NCBI GenBank assembly: GCA_900550105.1
Contig: URQW01000012.1
Span: 1 to 56,135 of the forward strand
DNA length: 56,135 nucleotides
Reading direction: 5' to 3'
Origin: an uncultured Pelosinus sp.
GTDB taxonomy: Bacteria; Bacillota; Negativicutes; UMGS1260
Below are positions 7,163 through 15,427 of this stretch, one piece after another. Numbering within the stretch: position 1 is the stretch's first letter; every line of letters begins with the position of its first letter. The translations under genes and the position numbers were made by a program. Under the pieces are notes generated by a model that searched no databases, was not told where the DNA came from, and worked only from the letters and a program-made list of their open reading frames with translations.

Positions 7163-8545
7163 TTGTTTAGCCTTAGACCATACCAAGAATTACTAATTGA
7201 TGGCGCTAGAATTGAGTTCCAGAACGGGAAACAACGGACGTGTATAGTTGCTCCGTGCGGTGCAGGAAAGACCGTTTTAATGGCCTACATGAGCGCACAA
7301 GCAAAATTAAAAGGAAACAATACCCTGTTCGTGGTGCACCGGAAAGAACTGATTCGTCAATCGTCATCGACTTTTGAAAAATTAAATGTATCCCATGGAA
7401 TTATTGCCCCGAGCTTTCCGCAGGCGCTAGGTGAGCCGATCCAGATCGGAAGTATTCAGACGGTAGTCAAGCGAGCCGCCAAGATTCCTCAGCCTCAATT
7501 GATCATTTTGGATGAAGCCCACCATGCGACGGCCGGAACATGGCGAAAACTCCTAGAAGTCTTTCCAGAAGCTCTTGTCGTTGGACTAACGGCTACACCA
7601 GCCAGAATGGGTGGGCAAGGCCTAGGCGATATTTTCGAATCGTTAATTATGGGACCGTCAGTCAAAGCTCTCATTGAAAGCGGCAACTTAGCACCGTATC
7701 GATATTATTCCCCGCCTGTAGCAGCTGATCTTGACGGGTTGAAAGTAGTCTATGGCGATTACAAGCAATCTGACGTGGCTCTTCGGATGGATAAGATCGA
7801 AATCATAGGTGATCTGATCAAGCAGTACCAGAAGCTCGCGCCAGGCGCCAGGGCCGTATGTTATTGCGCCAGCTTAGAGCATAGTCAACACACTGCCGAG
7901 GCATTCCGGCAAGCTGGAGTTCCTGCGATGCACATCGATGGAGAGACACCTGCAATCGCTCGGGATGCTGCGATTGAGTCGTTTCGTAACGGTACTATAA
8001 AAATTATTTGCAACGTGGACCTGATCAGCGAAGGCTTTGACGTTCCAGCTATGGAGGCAGTTATATTGGCGCGGCCGACACAATCCCTAACGTTATTTAT
8101 TCAGCAGTCCATGCGCGCCATGAGACGCGACGACAATAATCCTGATAAAGTTGCTGTGATTATTGATCATGTCGGAAATGTGTATCGGCACGGTCTGCCG
8201 GATGAGGACAGGGAGTGGTCCCTGGAATCTAAAAAGAAGCGACCGAGGGAACGGCACGAAATCCCAATGAAGATTTGTCCGAAGTGTTTCGGCGCCCATA
8301 GCCCCGCTCCGATTTGCCCGTACTGCAAGCATGTTTACACAGTCGAGCAGCAGGCCGAAATTAAACAGCGCGATGGTGAGTTGGCCGAGGTCATCCAGAT
8401 CGAAAAGAAAAAGCGGAAAGAAGAAATCCGAAAAGCTCGGAACGTGGTGACTTTAGAGCAAATTGCTTTAGCCAGAGGATATAACCCGAATTGGGTTCGT
8501 AAAATGTGTGAACTTAAAAAAATTCCGTTCGGAGGTACGCAATGA
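7163..8545 (+). CDS. DEAD/DEAH-box SF2 helicase with C-terminal zinc site
   Basis: 460 residues, TTG start 9 nt after GGAGGTG. Walker A is PCGAGKT (31-37), the DEAH box is at 117-120, motif III is LTATPAR, and motif VI is QQSMRAMRR. Both RecA-like lobes are present. A four-cysteine site (CPKC and CPYC, about 373-392) and a basic tail follow. It resembles RadD/YejH-type and phage helicases. ATP-driven DNA remodelling during replication or recombination is the likely role. It overlaps the next gene by ATGA. Confidence 0.88.
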   Translation: MFSLRPYQELLIDGARIEFQNGKQRTCIVAPCGAGKTVLMAYMSAQAKLKGNNTLFVVHRKELIRQSSSTFEKLNVSHGIIAPSFPQALGEPIQIGSIQTVVKRAAKIPQPQLIILDEAHHATAGTWRKLLEVFPEALVVGLTATPARMGGQGLGDIFESLIMGPSVKALIESGNLAPYRYYSPPVAADLDGLKVVYGDYKQSDVALRMDKIEIIGDLIKQYQKLAPGARAVCYCASLEHSQHTAEAFRQAGVPAMHIDGETPAIARDAAIESFRNGTIKIICNVDLISEGFDVPAMEAVILARPTQSLTLFIQQSMRAMRRDDNNPDKVAVIIDHVGNVYRHGLPDEDREWSLESKKKRPRERHEIPMKICPKCFGAHSPAPICPYCKHVYTVEQQAEIKQRDGELAEVIQIEKKKRKEEIRKARNVVTLEQIALARGYNPNWVRKMCELKKIPFGGTQ

Positions 8546-8868
8546 AAAAGTATATAGCGCATGACATTGTTTACGTTATTGGTTTGATTTTTGTTGCAGT
8601 GGTCATCGTTTCAACGCAGTGCGGATTTAAGGAACAGCCAGTTCAGTTCGTAGAGGAAACCTATGTGGTCCAGCCCGGTGATACGATCGACGGCATAGCC
8701 AGTGAATATATCCGTAAAAACACTGGCACGCGTCGTGACTTCTTGGAATTTAGGGAAGGGATTATCGAACATAATTATGATTTGCTAAAGGACAGGGAAT
8801 CGCATGTCATGATTTACCCGGGGGACAGGCTGAAAATCACATACTGGAAGGCGGTTGATGCGAAATGA
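8542..8868 (+). CDS. Membrane-anchored LysM-like protein
   Basis: 108 residues. One N-terminal membrane helix (about 10-26) is followed by a LysM-like domain (YVVQPGDTIDGIASEYI, about 45-100). LysM domains bind peptidoglycan, so this should face the cell wall. It is odd inside a replication operon and may affect cell division or exclusion of other phages, but that is speculation. Coupled to the helicase by ATGA. Confidence 0.65.
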   Translation: MKKYIAHDIVYVIGLIFVAVVIVSTQCGFKEQPVQFVEETYVVQPGDTIDGIASEYIRKNTGTRRDFLEFREGIIEHNYDLLKDRESHVMIYPGDRLKITYWKAVDAK

Positions 8869-9101
8869 TGATTCGGAAAACACGTCAAAAAATGACTCCG
8901 ATTATCGCCGCCACGATCGAAGCTGAACGGAATCGCAGTGATAAAGTCATTCCTGGTTTTGCTCCTCACGATCGGCGTGAATATAGCCAGCCTCCTGTAA
9001 GATCGATTCAGATGACTCCAGCAGAGCTGAATCGGTACCTTGATGAAAAAGGAAAACAATGGGGTCGTCCGTTGCAGTCCGTGAAAGAAGTGTTGTCATG
9101 A
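8865..9101 (+). CDS. Hypothetical basic protein (78 aa)
   Basis: 78 residues, ATGATG start overlapping the previous stop. Arg/Lys-rich N-terminus, no cysteines, no membrane segment. The C-terminal half (MTPAELNRYLDEKGKQWGRP) looks helical. No family recognised. Confidence 0.55.
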   Translation: MMIRKTRQKMTPIIAATIEAERNRSDKVIPGFAPHDRREYSQPPVRSIQMTPAELNRYLDEKGKQWGRPLQSVKEVLS

Positions 9102-9307
9102 CAATCGCTGTTTGGAAAATTATTTCAATAGCCATTTTATCGTGCCTTGCTGGTTTCGTCATGACAGCGGTGTTTGCGGGCCGTCGAATCAGCTGCCTAG
9201 AAAACTCGATCATAAACGCCTTGATTGATGCTGAATTTGGAAAGGATCATGAAAAAATAATGGACGGCCTTCGGGCCGCCCTGAATGGAGATGATTATGA
9301 TGAATGA
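9098..9307 (+). CDS. Small membrane protein (69 aa)
   Basis: 69 residues from the ATG overlapping the previous stop. One membrane helix (about 5-26), then an amphipathic acidic tail. Function unknown; the start codon is supported by the ATGA coupling. Confidence 0.55.
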   Translation: MTIAVWKIISIAILSCLAGFVMTAVFAGRRISCLENSIINALIDAEFGKDHEKIMDGLRAALNGDDYDE

Positions 9308-9680
9308 AGCGATTCAAAAGATAAATGCGGAAATCGAAAAGGAAAAGAGTAATCCGTATGTAAAGATGATCGGTCAATTCCTGATCGGGTACATTGAGCA
9401 GAATCCGGAATCTGCTGAGAAATTTGCCGATAAAGATAAAACGGTTTTGAAAAGCCTTGATGCCATGCGAAAGGCGGCTGAAAAGAAAAAGTCCGGTAAC
9501 TACGCGATTCTTACCGATCAGGAAGGATTTGAAATCGTTCTGGAATATTTCGGCGTAGATGCGAAGCTGGGAGTAAAGCCGAAGCTCGATGCACTCGCAC
9601 CGGCGCCGACCGTTCCACAAATACAGTCAGTTCCTAAGACAGAATCGAATTTCAGCATTTCGCTGGACGATCTGCTATAG
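9297..9680 (+). CDS. PcfK/AcrIIA9-like protein (possible Cas9 inhibitor)
   Basis: 127 residues. The helical pattern MNEAIQKINAEIEKEKSNPY, then TDQEGFEIVLEYFG, and a C-terminal tail ending SLDDLL match the small proteins placed in the PcfK/AcrIIA9 group, as I remember them. The best known context is directly upstream of pcfJ in conjugative plasmids, and here the next gene is a PcfJ homologue 12 bp away. Some family members inhibit Cas9; most are untested and may have a replication or transfer role. Start 9297 is 6 nt after GGAG; 9300 is possible. I am fairly sure of the family, not of the activity. Confidence 0.65.
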   Translation: MMNEAIQKINAEIEKEKSNPYVKMIGQFLIGYIEQNPESAEKFADKDKTVLKSLDAMRKAAEKKKSGNYAILTDQEGFEIVLEYFGVDAKLGVKPKLDALAPAPTVPQIQSVPKTESNFSISLDDLL

Positions 9681-9692
9681 GAGGCGGTTAAA

Positions 9693-11591
9693 GTGCTTGT
9701 AAAAAGTGAACTGAGCGAGATACCAGTACTTGCCTATCCACACTTAAGCAAAGACGATGTAAAAAATTACTCTTTTGTTGGCACGGTACAAGTTGTTAAA
9801 TTACCTCATTGTGGCAAAATTTTGGTCGCAGATGTATTTGATAAAAAAAGCCGCGATTTGAAACTTCGCTTTTTCTCTGATGGTAAAAATGCATTAATTT
9901 GCAATGAATGGCCGACAAAAATATGGCTCATGAAATTACTGGATTCGGTTTTGGGATACGGAAGTTATTTGGGAATTGTCAGCACCGATGAGGATGCGGA
10001 AATCGCGAGGAATTTTCTTGGCGGATATAGTCGCGCCCTTGGCTCCATACTTAATGGGTTTATTAGTAATATCTACTCCGAAAAAAGTCAAAAGGCAATG
10101 GAACGAAAATACGCAAAAATGCAAGAGCACTTTGCCATGTATCCCGATTATCCGGCTGATTTGCCAAACTATTGTGAGCAACATGTCTTTAATTACAGCT
10201 ATATCTTTATGGATAAGCTGATCAAAGGGAAACGTCATTGCGTGTGCGCTCATTGCAAGAAACAATTCACAATGAACAAAGGGAAAAAATCTGGAGACAT
10301 AGATACTTGTCCAAAATGCGGCATAACGATACGGTACCGTGGAGCATGGGTAAAAAGCACTATTACCAATAAAGCAAAAATTTGTATTGCCCATAAATTT
10401 GAAGGGCAGTTGCTGCTCCGGTGGACTAATGTGGAACGTACGTTTTTAAATGGTTCACCCAAATATCAATATAGCTTTGATGACTATTACTATAATCTAT
10501 ATCTCCACAGCTCATCAGGGCCAGTGATATATGCATATTCATACCAATCAAGTATGAGTTGGGGCTGGAATTGGTTTCGTAAAAGAAACGGGGAAGTTAA
10601 TTACAGTCAGACCCATGTGTATTCTAATAACATCACAGAGGTATTCGGACAAACCTATTATCATGTGAATCTTGTAGAAGGATTGCGTGGTGCAGGAGAA
10701 CTATCTTTTGTGCGGCTGCTCGACAATTTAAAAAATATCCCATCAGCAGAATATCTATTCAAACTTGGGCTTACTCAGATCGCGGCCACGTCCAGTTTTT
10801 ATGTGGAAAAATTATGCGGAAAAAGTTTTTCGGATGTCCTAGGGGTTAGTAAACAATATTTGCCCTTGTATCGTAAATTTAACATCACTCGCTTCGAACA
10901 CGAAATTGTAAAATCGTCACGAACATGGGTAGCTGAAGAAAGTTTTGCGAAATTCAGGACGCTAAAATTTGATGGACATTCAGACGATATTATTGATCTT
11001 TTGGATTCGATGAGTTTTGAACGCTTTGCCAATTATTTCACAAAACAGAAACAAGTAATCGGGCAGAAAGACAGTTCCCGCTTAATTATATGGTACAAGG
11101 ACTATATAAGCATGAGTAAGTCCCTTGGAGTTGACCTTTCACGTAAATCTATACGATTCCCTAGCAATATTAAAATAGCTCATGACGTTATTTTGGAAAG
11201 GTTTAACAAAGTAAAGCACAAGCTAGAAGATGAAAATTTTGCCCAGGCTAGAGAAAAACTGTACGCAGGTATGAAGGAATATGCCAAGGGAGATTATTGT
11301 ATTGTCTTCCCGAAAACACGCAGTGAATTTATAGCTGAAGGACAGTCATTGAATCATTGCGTTGGTGGCGACTCTTATTATCAAAATCATTTAAAGGGAA
11401 AACGTATGGTGTTCTTTGTGCGGCGAACAGAAGAGCCTAGTAAACCATTTTTCACGATGGAGATAGATATGCGGCAACTGAAGATCTTGCAGTTGTACGG
11501 ATATAGCGACTGCACCGCACCAGCGGAGGTAAGAAAGTTCGCAAATGAATTCCTTCGCCGTCTATCACCAGCAGAAACGGTAGCATCATAA
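9693..11591 (+). CDS. PcfJ-domain protein
   Basis: 632 residues, GTG start 8 nt after AGGAGG. A four-cysteine zinc ribbon lies near 180-213 (CAHC and CPKC). The C-terminal PcfJ-type domain contains EGQSLNHCVGG at about 547-557 and a strand-turn FFTMEIDMRQLKILQLYG. PcfJ was first seen in the enterococcal conjugative plasmid pCF10 and is common in phages and integrative elements, with no firm biochemical function. Its codon use is more AT-rich than the neighbours, which suggests separate acquisition together with the gene before it. Confidence 0.75.
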   Translation: MLVKSELSEIPVLAYPHLSKDDVKNYSFVGTVQVVKLPHCGKILVADVFDKKSRDLKLRFFSDGKNALICNEWPTKIWLMKLLDSVLGYGSYLGIVSTDEDAEIARNFLGGYSRALGSILNGFISNIYSEKSQKAMERKYAKMQEHFAMYPDYPADLPNYCEQHVFNYSYIFMDKLIKGKRHCVCAHCKKQFTMNKGKKSGDIDTCPKCGITIRYRGAWVKSTITNKAKICIAHKFEGQLLLRWTNVERTFLNGSPKYQYSFDDYYYNLYLHSSSGPVIYAYSYQSSMSWGWNWFRKRNGEVNYSQTHVYSNNITEVFGQTYYHVNLVEGLRGAGELSFVRLLDNLKNIPSAEYLFKLGLTQIAATSSFYVEKLCGKSFSDVLGVSKQYLPLYRKFNITRFEHEIVKSSRTWVAEESFAKFRTLKFDGHSDDIIDLLDSMSFERFANYFTKQKQVIGQKDSSRLIIWYKDYISMSKSLGVDLSRKSIRFPSNIKIAHDVILERFNKVKHKLEDENFAQAREKLYAGMKEYAKGDYCIVFPKTRSEFIAEGQSLNHCVGGDSYYQNHLKGKRMVFFVRRTEEPSKPFFTMEIDMRQLKILQLYGYSDCTAPAEVRKFANEFLRRLSPAETVAS

Positions 11592-11613
11592 AAACAATAG
11601 AGGGGGAGAGTTT

Positions 11614-12528
11614 ATGGGTGAGGTTTCAACGAGATCTCTGCCGATCATCGCGACAGAGATCAATAGTATAAAAGAGCAAACGCGAAATATCGTCTTATAT
11701 AACAGTATCGAAATTGGGCGCCGGCTGCTTGAAGCAAAAACAATCGTCGGCCATGGCGAGTGGGGAAGCTGGCTGAAAGAATCGGTCGATTATTCGCAGC
11801 GAACAGCCAGCAATCTGATGAGGATATTCGAAGAGTATGGCGCCAATCAAACGGCCCTCTTCGGTGACAATTCAAAATCGCAAGCGCTTGCCAATTTGAG
11901 CTATACGCAAGCTGTCGCCTTACTGGAATTGCCGGAAGATGAGCGGGAGCAATTTGTTTCCGATAACAATGTGCAGGACATGTCCACGCGGGAGCTACAG
12001 CAGGCGATCAAAGAGCGGGACAAGGCTATTAAGGCTCAGGCTGCAGCCGAGAAAAAGCTGGCGAAGGAAACGGCTGAGCGCAAAAAACTGCAAGAGGCGC
12101 TAGAGAAAGAGCGTGAGCAAGCCAAGTTAAAGGAAGAACAGCTAGCAAGCCTACTTGAAGAATCTCAGCAATCAGGCGAATCTGATGAGAAAATCAAGCA
12201 ATTAGAAACCGCACTCGCTGAGGCTAAGGCCAAAGTCGAGGAGTTGAATCAAAAAATCCAAGAACCGATTACCCTAGAACCGGCCGTGGTCGAAAAGATT
12301 CCGGAAGCAGTAGAGCAAGAACTGCAGCAACTTCGGGAACAGGTAAAATCGGCGGCACAGCCTGCTGATACAGCTGTTCTGACTTACAGAGTGCATTTTG
12401 ACCAGTTAGTGAAAGGCTTTGACAGTCTGCTTGATTCTCTTGAAAAAATTCAGAACGAAGATTCCAAAAGCAAGTACAAGCAGGCCACAGCAAAATTGAT
12501 TACTAGAATGTCAGAACGGTTGGTGTGA
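11614..12528 (+). CDS. DUF3102 coiled-coil protein
   Basis: 304 residues, ATG 7 nt after GAGGGGG. The N-terminal DUF3102 domain (about 1-110) includes IGRRLLEAKTIVGHGEWGSW, a ParB/DNA-binding-like helical module common in mobile elements. A long charged coiled coil (about 120-230) follows, then a small helical C-terminus. Probably a DNA-binding scaffold for replication or partition; the role is inferred from architecture only. Confidence 0.75.
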   Translation: MGEVSTRSLPIIATEINSIKEQTRNIVLYNSIEIGRRLLEAKTIVGHGEWGSWLKESVDYSQRTASNLMRIFEEYGANQTALFGDNSKSQALANLSYTQAVALLELPEDEREQFVSDNNVQDMSTRELQQAIKERDKAIKAQAAAEKKLAKETAERKKLQEALEKEREQAKLKEEQLASLLEESQQSGESDEKIKQLETALAEAKAKVEELNQKIQEPITLEPAVVEKIPEAVEQELQQLREQVKSAAQPADTAVLTYRVHFDQLVKGFDSLLDSLEKIQNEDSKSKYKQATAKLITRMSERLV

Positions 12529-12531
12529 GAT

Positions 12532-13143
12532 ATGAGTGATATAAAAAAGTCCTGCCACAATTGTTACAACATGCTCGATTGGTGGAGCCCTAACGATGAT
12601 CGACTGAAATGTGATTATAGTGGTGAAATCATTGAAGATCCTGATACTCCATGTAAGAATTGGGACCCGAATGATGCAACTGAACTTGAAATGCTTAGAA
12701 AAGAAAATAAGATATTAAAAGCTAGAGCCGAAGGTGCCGAGCTACAGGCCCAAGCACTGAACGAACAAATTTCCGAGTTGCAGGCTACTGATCGACCGAT
12801 CCGTACGCTCTACGAAATAATCGAGAGTACCAAAGATGGAAATCAACCGAATTATGCCGAATGCTATTGGGCTATGCTTGCATTCAATACATTGTTAAAT
12901 ATGGACCATCGGCGGTTACGAGAGGTTTTGTTGTCAGAAAAACCAATTCCCGAGTTTGTCCGTAAACTGCAAGCAGACAATTCTTTTAATGCATATAAAG
13001 GCGCCTTAAATAAATCTCCCAAGGAGTGGCTGGGGCCGCAACATGATCCTGCAAGTCATGAGTTCCAACGGATTAGAAAAATTAGTAATGGTTTATTTGA
13101 AAAAGCCTTAAAAGCTACAGCTAAAAAGCAAGAAGGTGTTTAA
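12532..13143 (+). CDS. Hypothetical protein with N-terminal Cys cluster
   Basis: 203 residues. C8, C11, C25 and C39 (in CHNCYN and PDTPCKNWDP) suggest a small metal site like the one in N-terminal domains of some phage ASCH or DUF proteins. A coiled coil spans about 48-88, and a helical region rich in aromatic residues follows. Lies 4 bp after DUF3102. Function unknown. Confidence 0.6.
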   Translation: MSDIKKSCHNCYNMLDWWSPNDDRLKCDYSGEIIEDPDTPCKNWDPNDATELEMLRKENKILKARAEGAELQAQALNEQISELQATDRPIRTLYEIIESTKDGNQPNYAECYWAMLAFNTLLNMDHRRLREVLLSEKPIPEFVRKLQADNSFNAYKGALNKSPKEWLGPQHDPASHEFQRIRKISNGLFEKALKATAKKQEGV

Positions 13144-13145
13144 AT

Positions 13146-13745
13146 ATGGCACACGGTAAGTCGCCTCACTCTCATCGGCTCGGGATTAAAGTTTTAAAAG
13201 CTGAAACTGAAGCGAAGGTGACTGCAGAGTGGGAAAGTCCCGTCATTAGTAGATATGCGACGCCGGAAGAATGTGAAAAATACGGAATAAAGGGGAGGCC
13301 CGGAATGAATTTTAGTGAAGCGCTAGATCGTGGTATCAATCCGAAAAATGCTCTGAAATGTTGCGATGCTGATACAGTCAACGAAATAACCAAAGAACGC
13401 TTGCAATTGTGCTTAAGTGGTCACCTTTGGGTGAAAGAAATTGCGACCGGATTTAATACTTCCGAGGAAACTATCTACCAGTACTTTGATAAGTATGGCT
13501 TAAAACCACTGTTTCAACCTCAAAAGGTGGTAATTACCAAGCCGGAGGTTGCACAACCACCGCAAGCCAAGCCACCAGAGCTTACGGTCGATATCGCCGT
13601 TCAATTTGTTCTTTCGGAACTGGAAAAGAAAGAAACGGTGTTATCCGAAAAAATAACGGCGCTCATGGCCGAGGTTGATACTTTGAATACGGAAGCAAAA
13701 AACATTGAAGCAGCTCGGTCGGCGCTCGGAAAGCTGGTTGGATAG
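13146..13745 (+). CDS. Hypothetical protein with putative HTH and coiled coil
   Basis: 199 residues. A segment near 83-120 (VKEIATGFNTSEETIYQYF) fits a helix-turn-helix; a Pro-rich linker and a C-terminal coiled coil (about 150-199) follow. The start lies 3 bp after the upstream stop. It may be a small DNA-binding regulator of the early operon, but no family is recognised. Confidence 0.6.
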   Translation: MAHGKSPHSHRLGIKVLKAETEAKVTAEWESPVISRYATPEECEKYGIKGRPGMNFSEALDRGINPKNALKCCDADTVNEITKERLQLCLSGHLWVKEIATGFNTSEETIYQYFDKYGLKPLFQPQKVVITKPEVAQPPQAKPPELTVDIAVQFVLSELEKKETVLSEKITALMAEVDTLNTEAKNIEAARSALGKLVG

Positions 13746-13746
13746 A

Positions 13747-14205
13747 ATGATGGATAAAAAATATCGCGGCCAGTGCGTTGATAGCGATAAATGGGTATAT
13801 GGATATTTTTATAGAGAATTTCCTCCAATACAGTGCATTGTAATCGATAAAGATGAATCCCGAAAAGTTGAAACGCTTGATCATTTTATTTTGTTTCCAG
13901 GATTTGCTGATTGGAATATGCCACGGCCAGTGATGAGAGCCAAGGTTAAGCCGGAAACTGTAGGTGAATTTATCGGCGTACGAGACAAAAACGGAAATGA
14001 AATATATGAGGGCATGAAAGTAAAGGCGTGGTCCCAAGGTTGTTGCGCTGAATTTACTGTAACATGGCGACAGGAAGCAACTCCATGTTGGATTTTATAT
14101 CCAGCCTATCAGAATGGGGATATCTGGCATATAAAGGCGTCGAAAGAACCTGACGGATTGTATTATGATCGGGGCATCGAGATTTTAAGCGAGGTGGCAA
14201 AGTGA
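13747..14205 (+). CDS. YopX family protein
   Basis: 152 residues. The YopX pattern is clear: an opening KYRGQCVDSDKWVYGY, then VGEFIGVRDKNGNEIYEGM at about 91-109, and a C-terminal IEILSE. YopX proteins are small beta-rich phage proteins of unknown function, named from SPbeta. The start is the first of ATGATG, immediately after the upstream stop. Confidence 0.85.
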   Translation: MMDKKYRGQCVDSDKWVYGYFYREFPPIQCIVIDKDESRKVETLDHFILFPGFADWNMPRPVMRAKVKPETVGEFIGVRDKNGNEIYEGMKVKAWSQGCCAEFTVTWRQEATPCWILYPAYQNGDIWHIKASKEPDGLYYDRGIEILSEVAK

Positions 14206-14435
14206 TAAAAGTTGATGTTCTGGTCACTTATAAGTATTCTGGAACTTTTGACGATAGCGAAAAGGAATTTATCGATAGAGTATTTGCTAAAGCGAAAAAT
14301 AATCCAGGCGAGTTGCTTTTAAGTGAAGAGAATAGCCTTAAAGATCGTATATCCGGTGATGAATTAAAAATATTGAAGTTAAAAGTGAAACGGTCTGATA
14401 CTGGCGCAGTAATTATTGAAAGAGGTCGCAAATGA
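14202..14435 (+). CDS. Hypothetical protein (77 aa)
   Basis: 77 residues, GTG start overlapping the YopX stop, with GAGGTGG upstream. The N-terminal strand IKVDVLVTYKYSGTF and the charged helix after it suggest a small alpha/beta fold. No family recognised. Confidence 0.55.
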   Translation: MIKVDVLVTYKYSGTFDDSEKEFIDRVFAKAKNNPGELLLSEENSLKDRISGDELKILKLKVKRSDTGAVIIERGRK

Positions 14436-14560
14436 CGGAAGAGGGTAAGTTAGTCTTAGCATTTTACCAGATTTGCGCTATGCCGCTTCTTCTATTTGTG
14501 GCGTATAAAATTGTAAAATTTTTAGATGAAATTAGATTGGAAAGGAACGGTAAAAAATGA
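14432..14560 (+). CDS. Small membrane protein (42 aa)
   Basis: 42 residues. A single hydrophobic helix (about 7-31, around CAMPLLLFVAYKIV) is followed by a basic tail. ATGA couplings at both ends tie it into the operon. Function unknown. Confidence 0.5.
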   Translation: MTEEGKLVLAFYQICAMPLLLFVAYKIVKFLDEIRLERNGKK

Positions 14561-14718
14561 GTTGTAATTGCGCAAGTTTTGATCCTGATGATTGTCGGTG
14601 GACATGCTCTGTAACTGGCGACGGTTGCGTTTATATGATACCTAACTCTCAAAGATGTGCCGAAGAGTATGGGGAAGGGCCTGATGCAAATGAAAGGGTG
14701 GTGGTAAGCGGTGAATAA
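14557..14718 (+). CDS. Cys-rich small protein (53 aa)
   Basis: 53 residues with six cysteines (C3, C5, C13, C17, C24, C34), possibly a metal-binding knuckle. Its start overlaps the previous stop, and its end overlaps the next GTG start. Function unknown. Confidence 0.5.
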   Translation: MSCNCASFDPDDCRWTCSVTGDGCVYMIPNSQRCAEEYGEGPDANERVVVSGE

Positions 14719-15064
14719 AACACCTGTGGATAGAATGACTGATGTTGCGCTGAACGCTATTGATGAGCGAGACAAGATTATTGCTGAGCTTCAAGAAAAG
14801 TTAACAGCAGCTGAGGAACAGATAACTGTTAGGGATTCGGTTATTGCTAATCATTGCTCAGAGATACAAAAGGTAATACGTAGTCGTGATGAATTTAGGC
14901 AACAAATTGTTATACTGCGTCAGGCCCTAGAGAAAATAGCTCCTCATACGATAGAGTTTGACGGCGAAGAAATTCCATCAGAAGAGGCTATTATCGCCAT
15001 AGGAGCTATTGGAAGATATGAGCGGCTAATTATTGAACAGGAGGCCGCGAAACACAGTGACTGA
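14711..15064 (+). CDS. Coiled-coil hypothetical protein
   Basis: 117 residues, GTG start overlapping the preceding gene. A continuous heptad-like helix spans about 5-85, then a short acidic region. Likely a structural or partner-binding protein of the replication block; function unknown. Confidence 0.55.
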   Translation: MNKTPVDRMTDVALNAIDERDKIIAELQEKLTAAEEQITVRDSVIANHCSEIQKVIRSRDEFRQQIVILRQALEKIAPHTIEFDGEEIPSEEAIIAIGAIGRYERLIIEQEAAKHSD

Positions 15065-15422
15065 ACATGATATACAAAATCAGATCCGCATCGCCATTTC
15101 TCAAAACGGCCTTGGCGTGTCTTTTCGGACCAATGTCGGATCGGTTTGGACCGGAGAGCAAATTATAAAAAATTCCGATGGATCCATCACAATTATAAAA
15201 CCGCGGCCGTTTCAGACGGGATTGCCGGAAGGATTCTCAGATTTATTTGTAGTACAGCCGACGCCAATCGGTGCGCGTCCTGTTTTCATGGAAGTAAAAA
15301 CTGCTAAAGGTCGCATTCGACCTGCTCAGATAAATTTCATTAAGCAAATGAATAATCTTGGAGCCAAGGCAGGTGTAGTCAGATCGGCTGACGATGCGTT
15401 AAAACTCTTACGAGAGGAGTGA
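15057..15422 (+). CDS. VRR-NUC domain nuclease
   Basis: 121 residues. GTG start 12 nt after AGGAGG. It has VRR-NUC features: an N-terminal helix HDIQNQIRIA, the acidic pair in GFSDLFVV, then FMEVKTAKGRIRPAQINFI, where E and K match the PD-(D/E)XK catalytic core. The family cleaves branched or flapped DNA, often beside phage helicases, and here it directly precedes a RecD-like helicase. A role as resolvase or structure-specific nuclease is inferred. Confidence 0.85.
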   Translation: MTEHDIQNQIRIAISQNGLGVSFRTNVGSVWTGEQIIKNSDGSITIIKPRPFQTGLPEGFSDLFVVQPTPIGARPVFMEVKTAKGRIRPAQINFIKQMNNLGAKAGVVRSADDALKLLREE

Positions 15423-15427
15423 AACCA

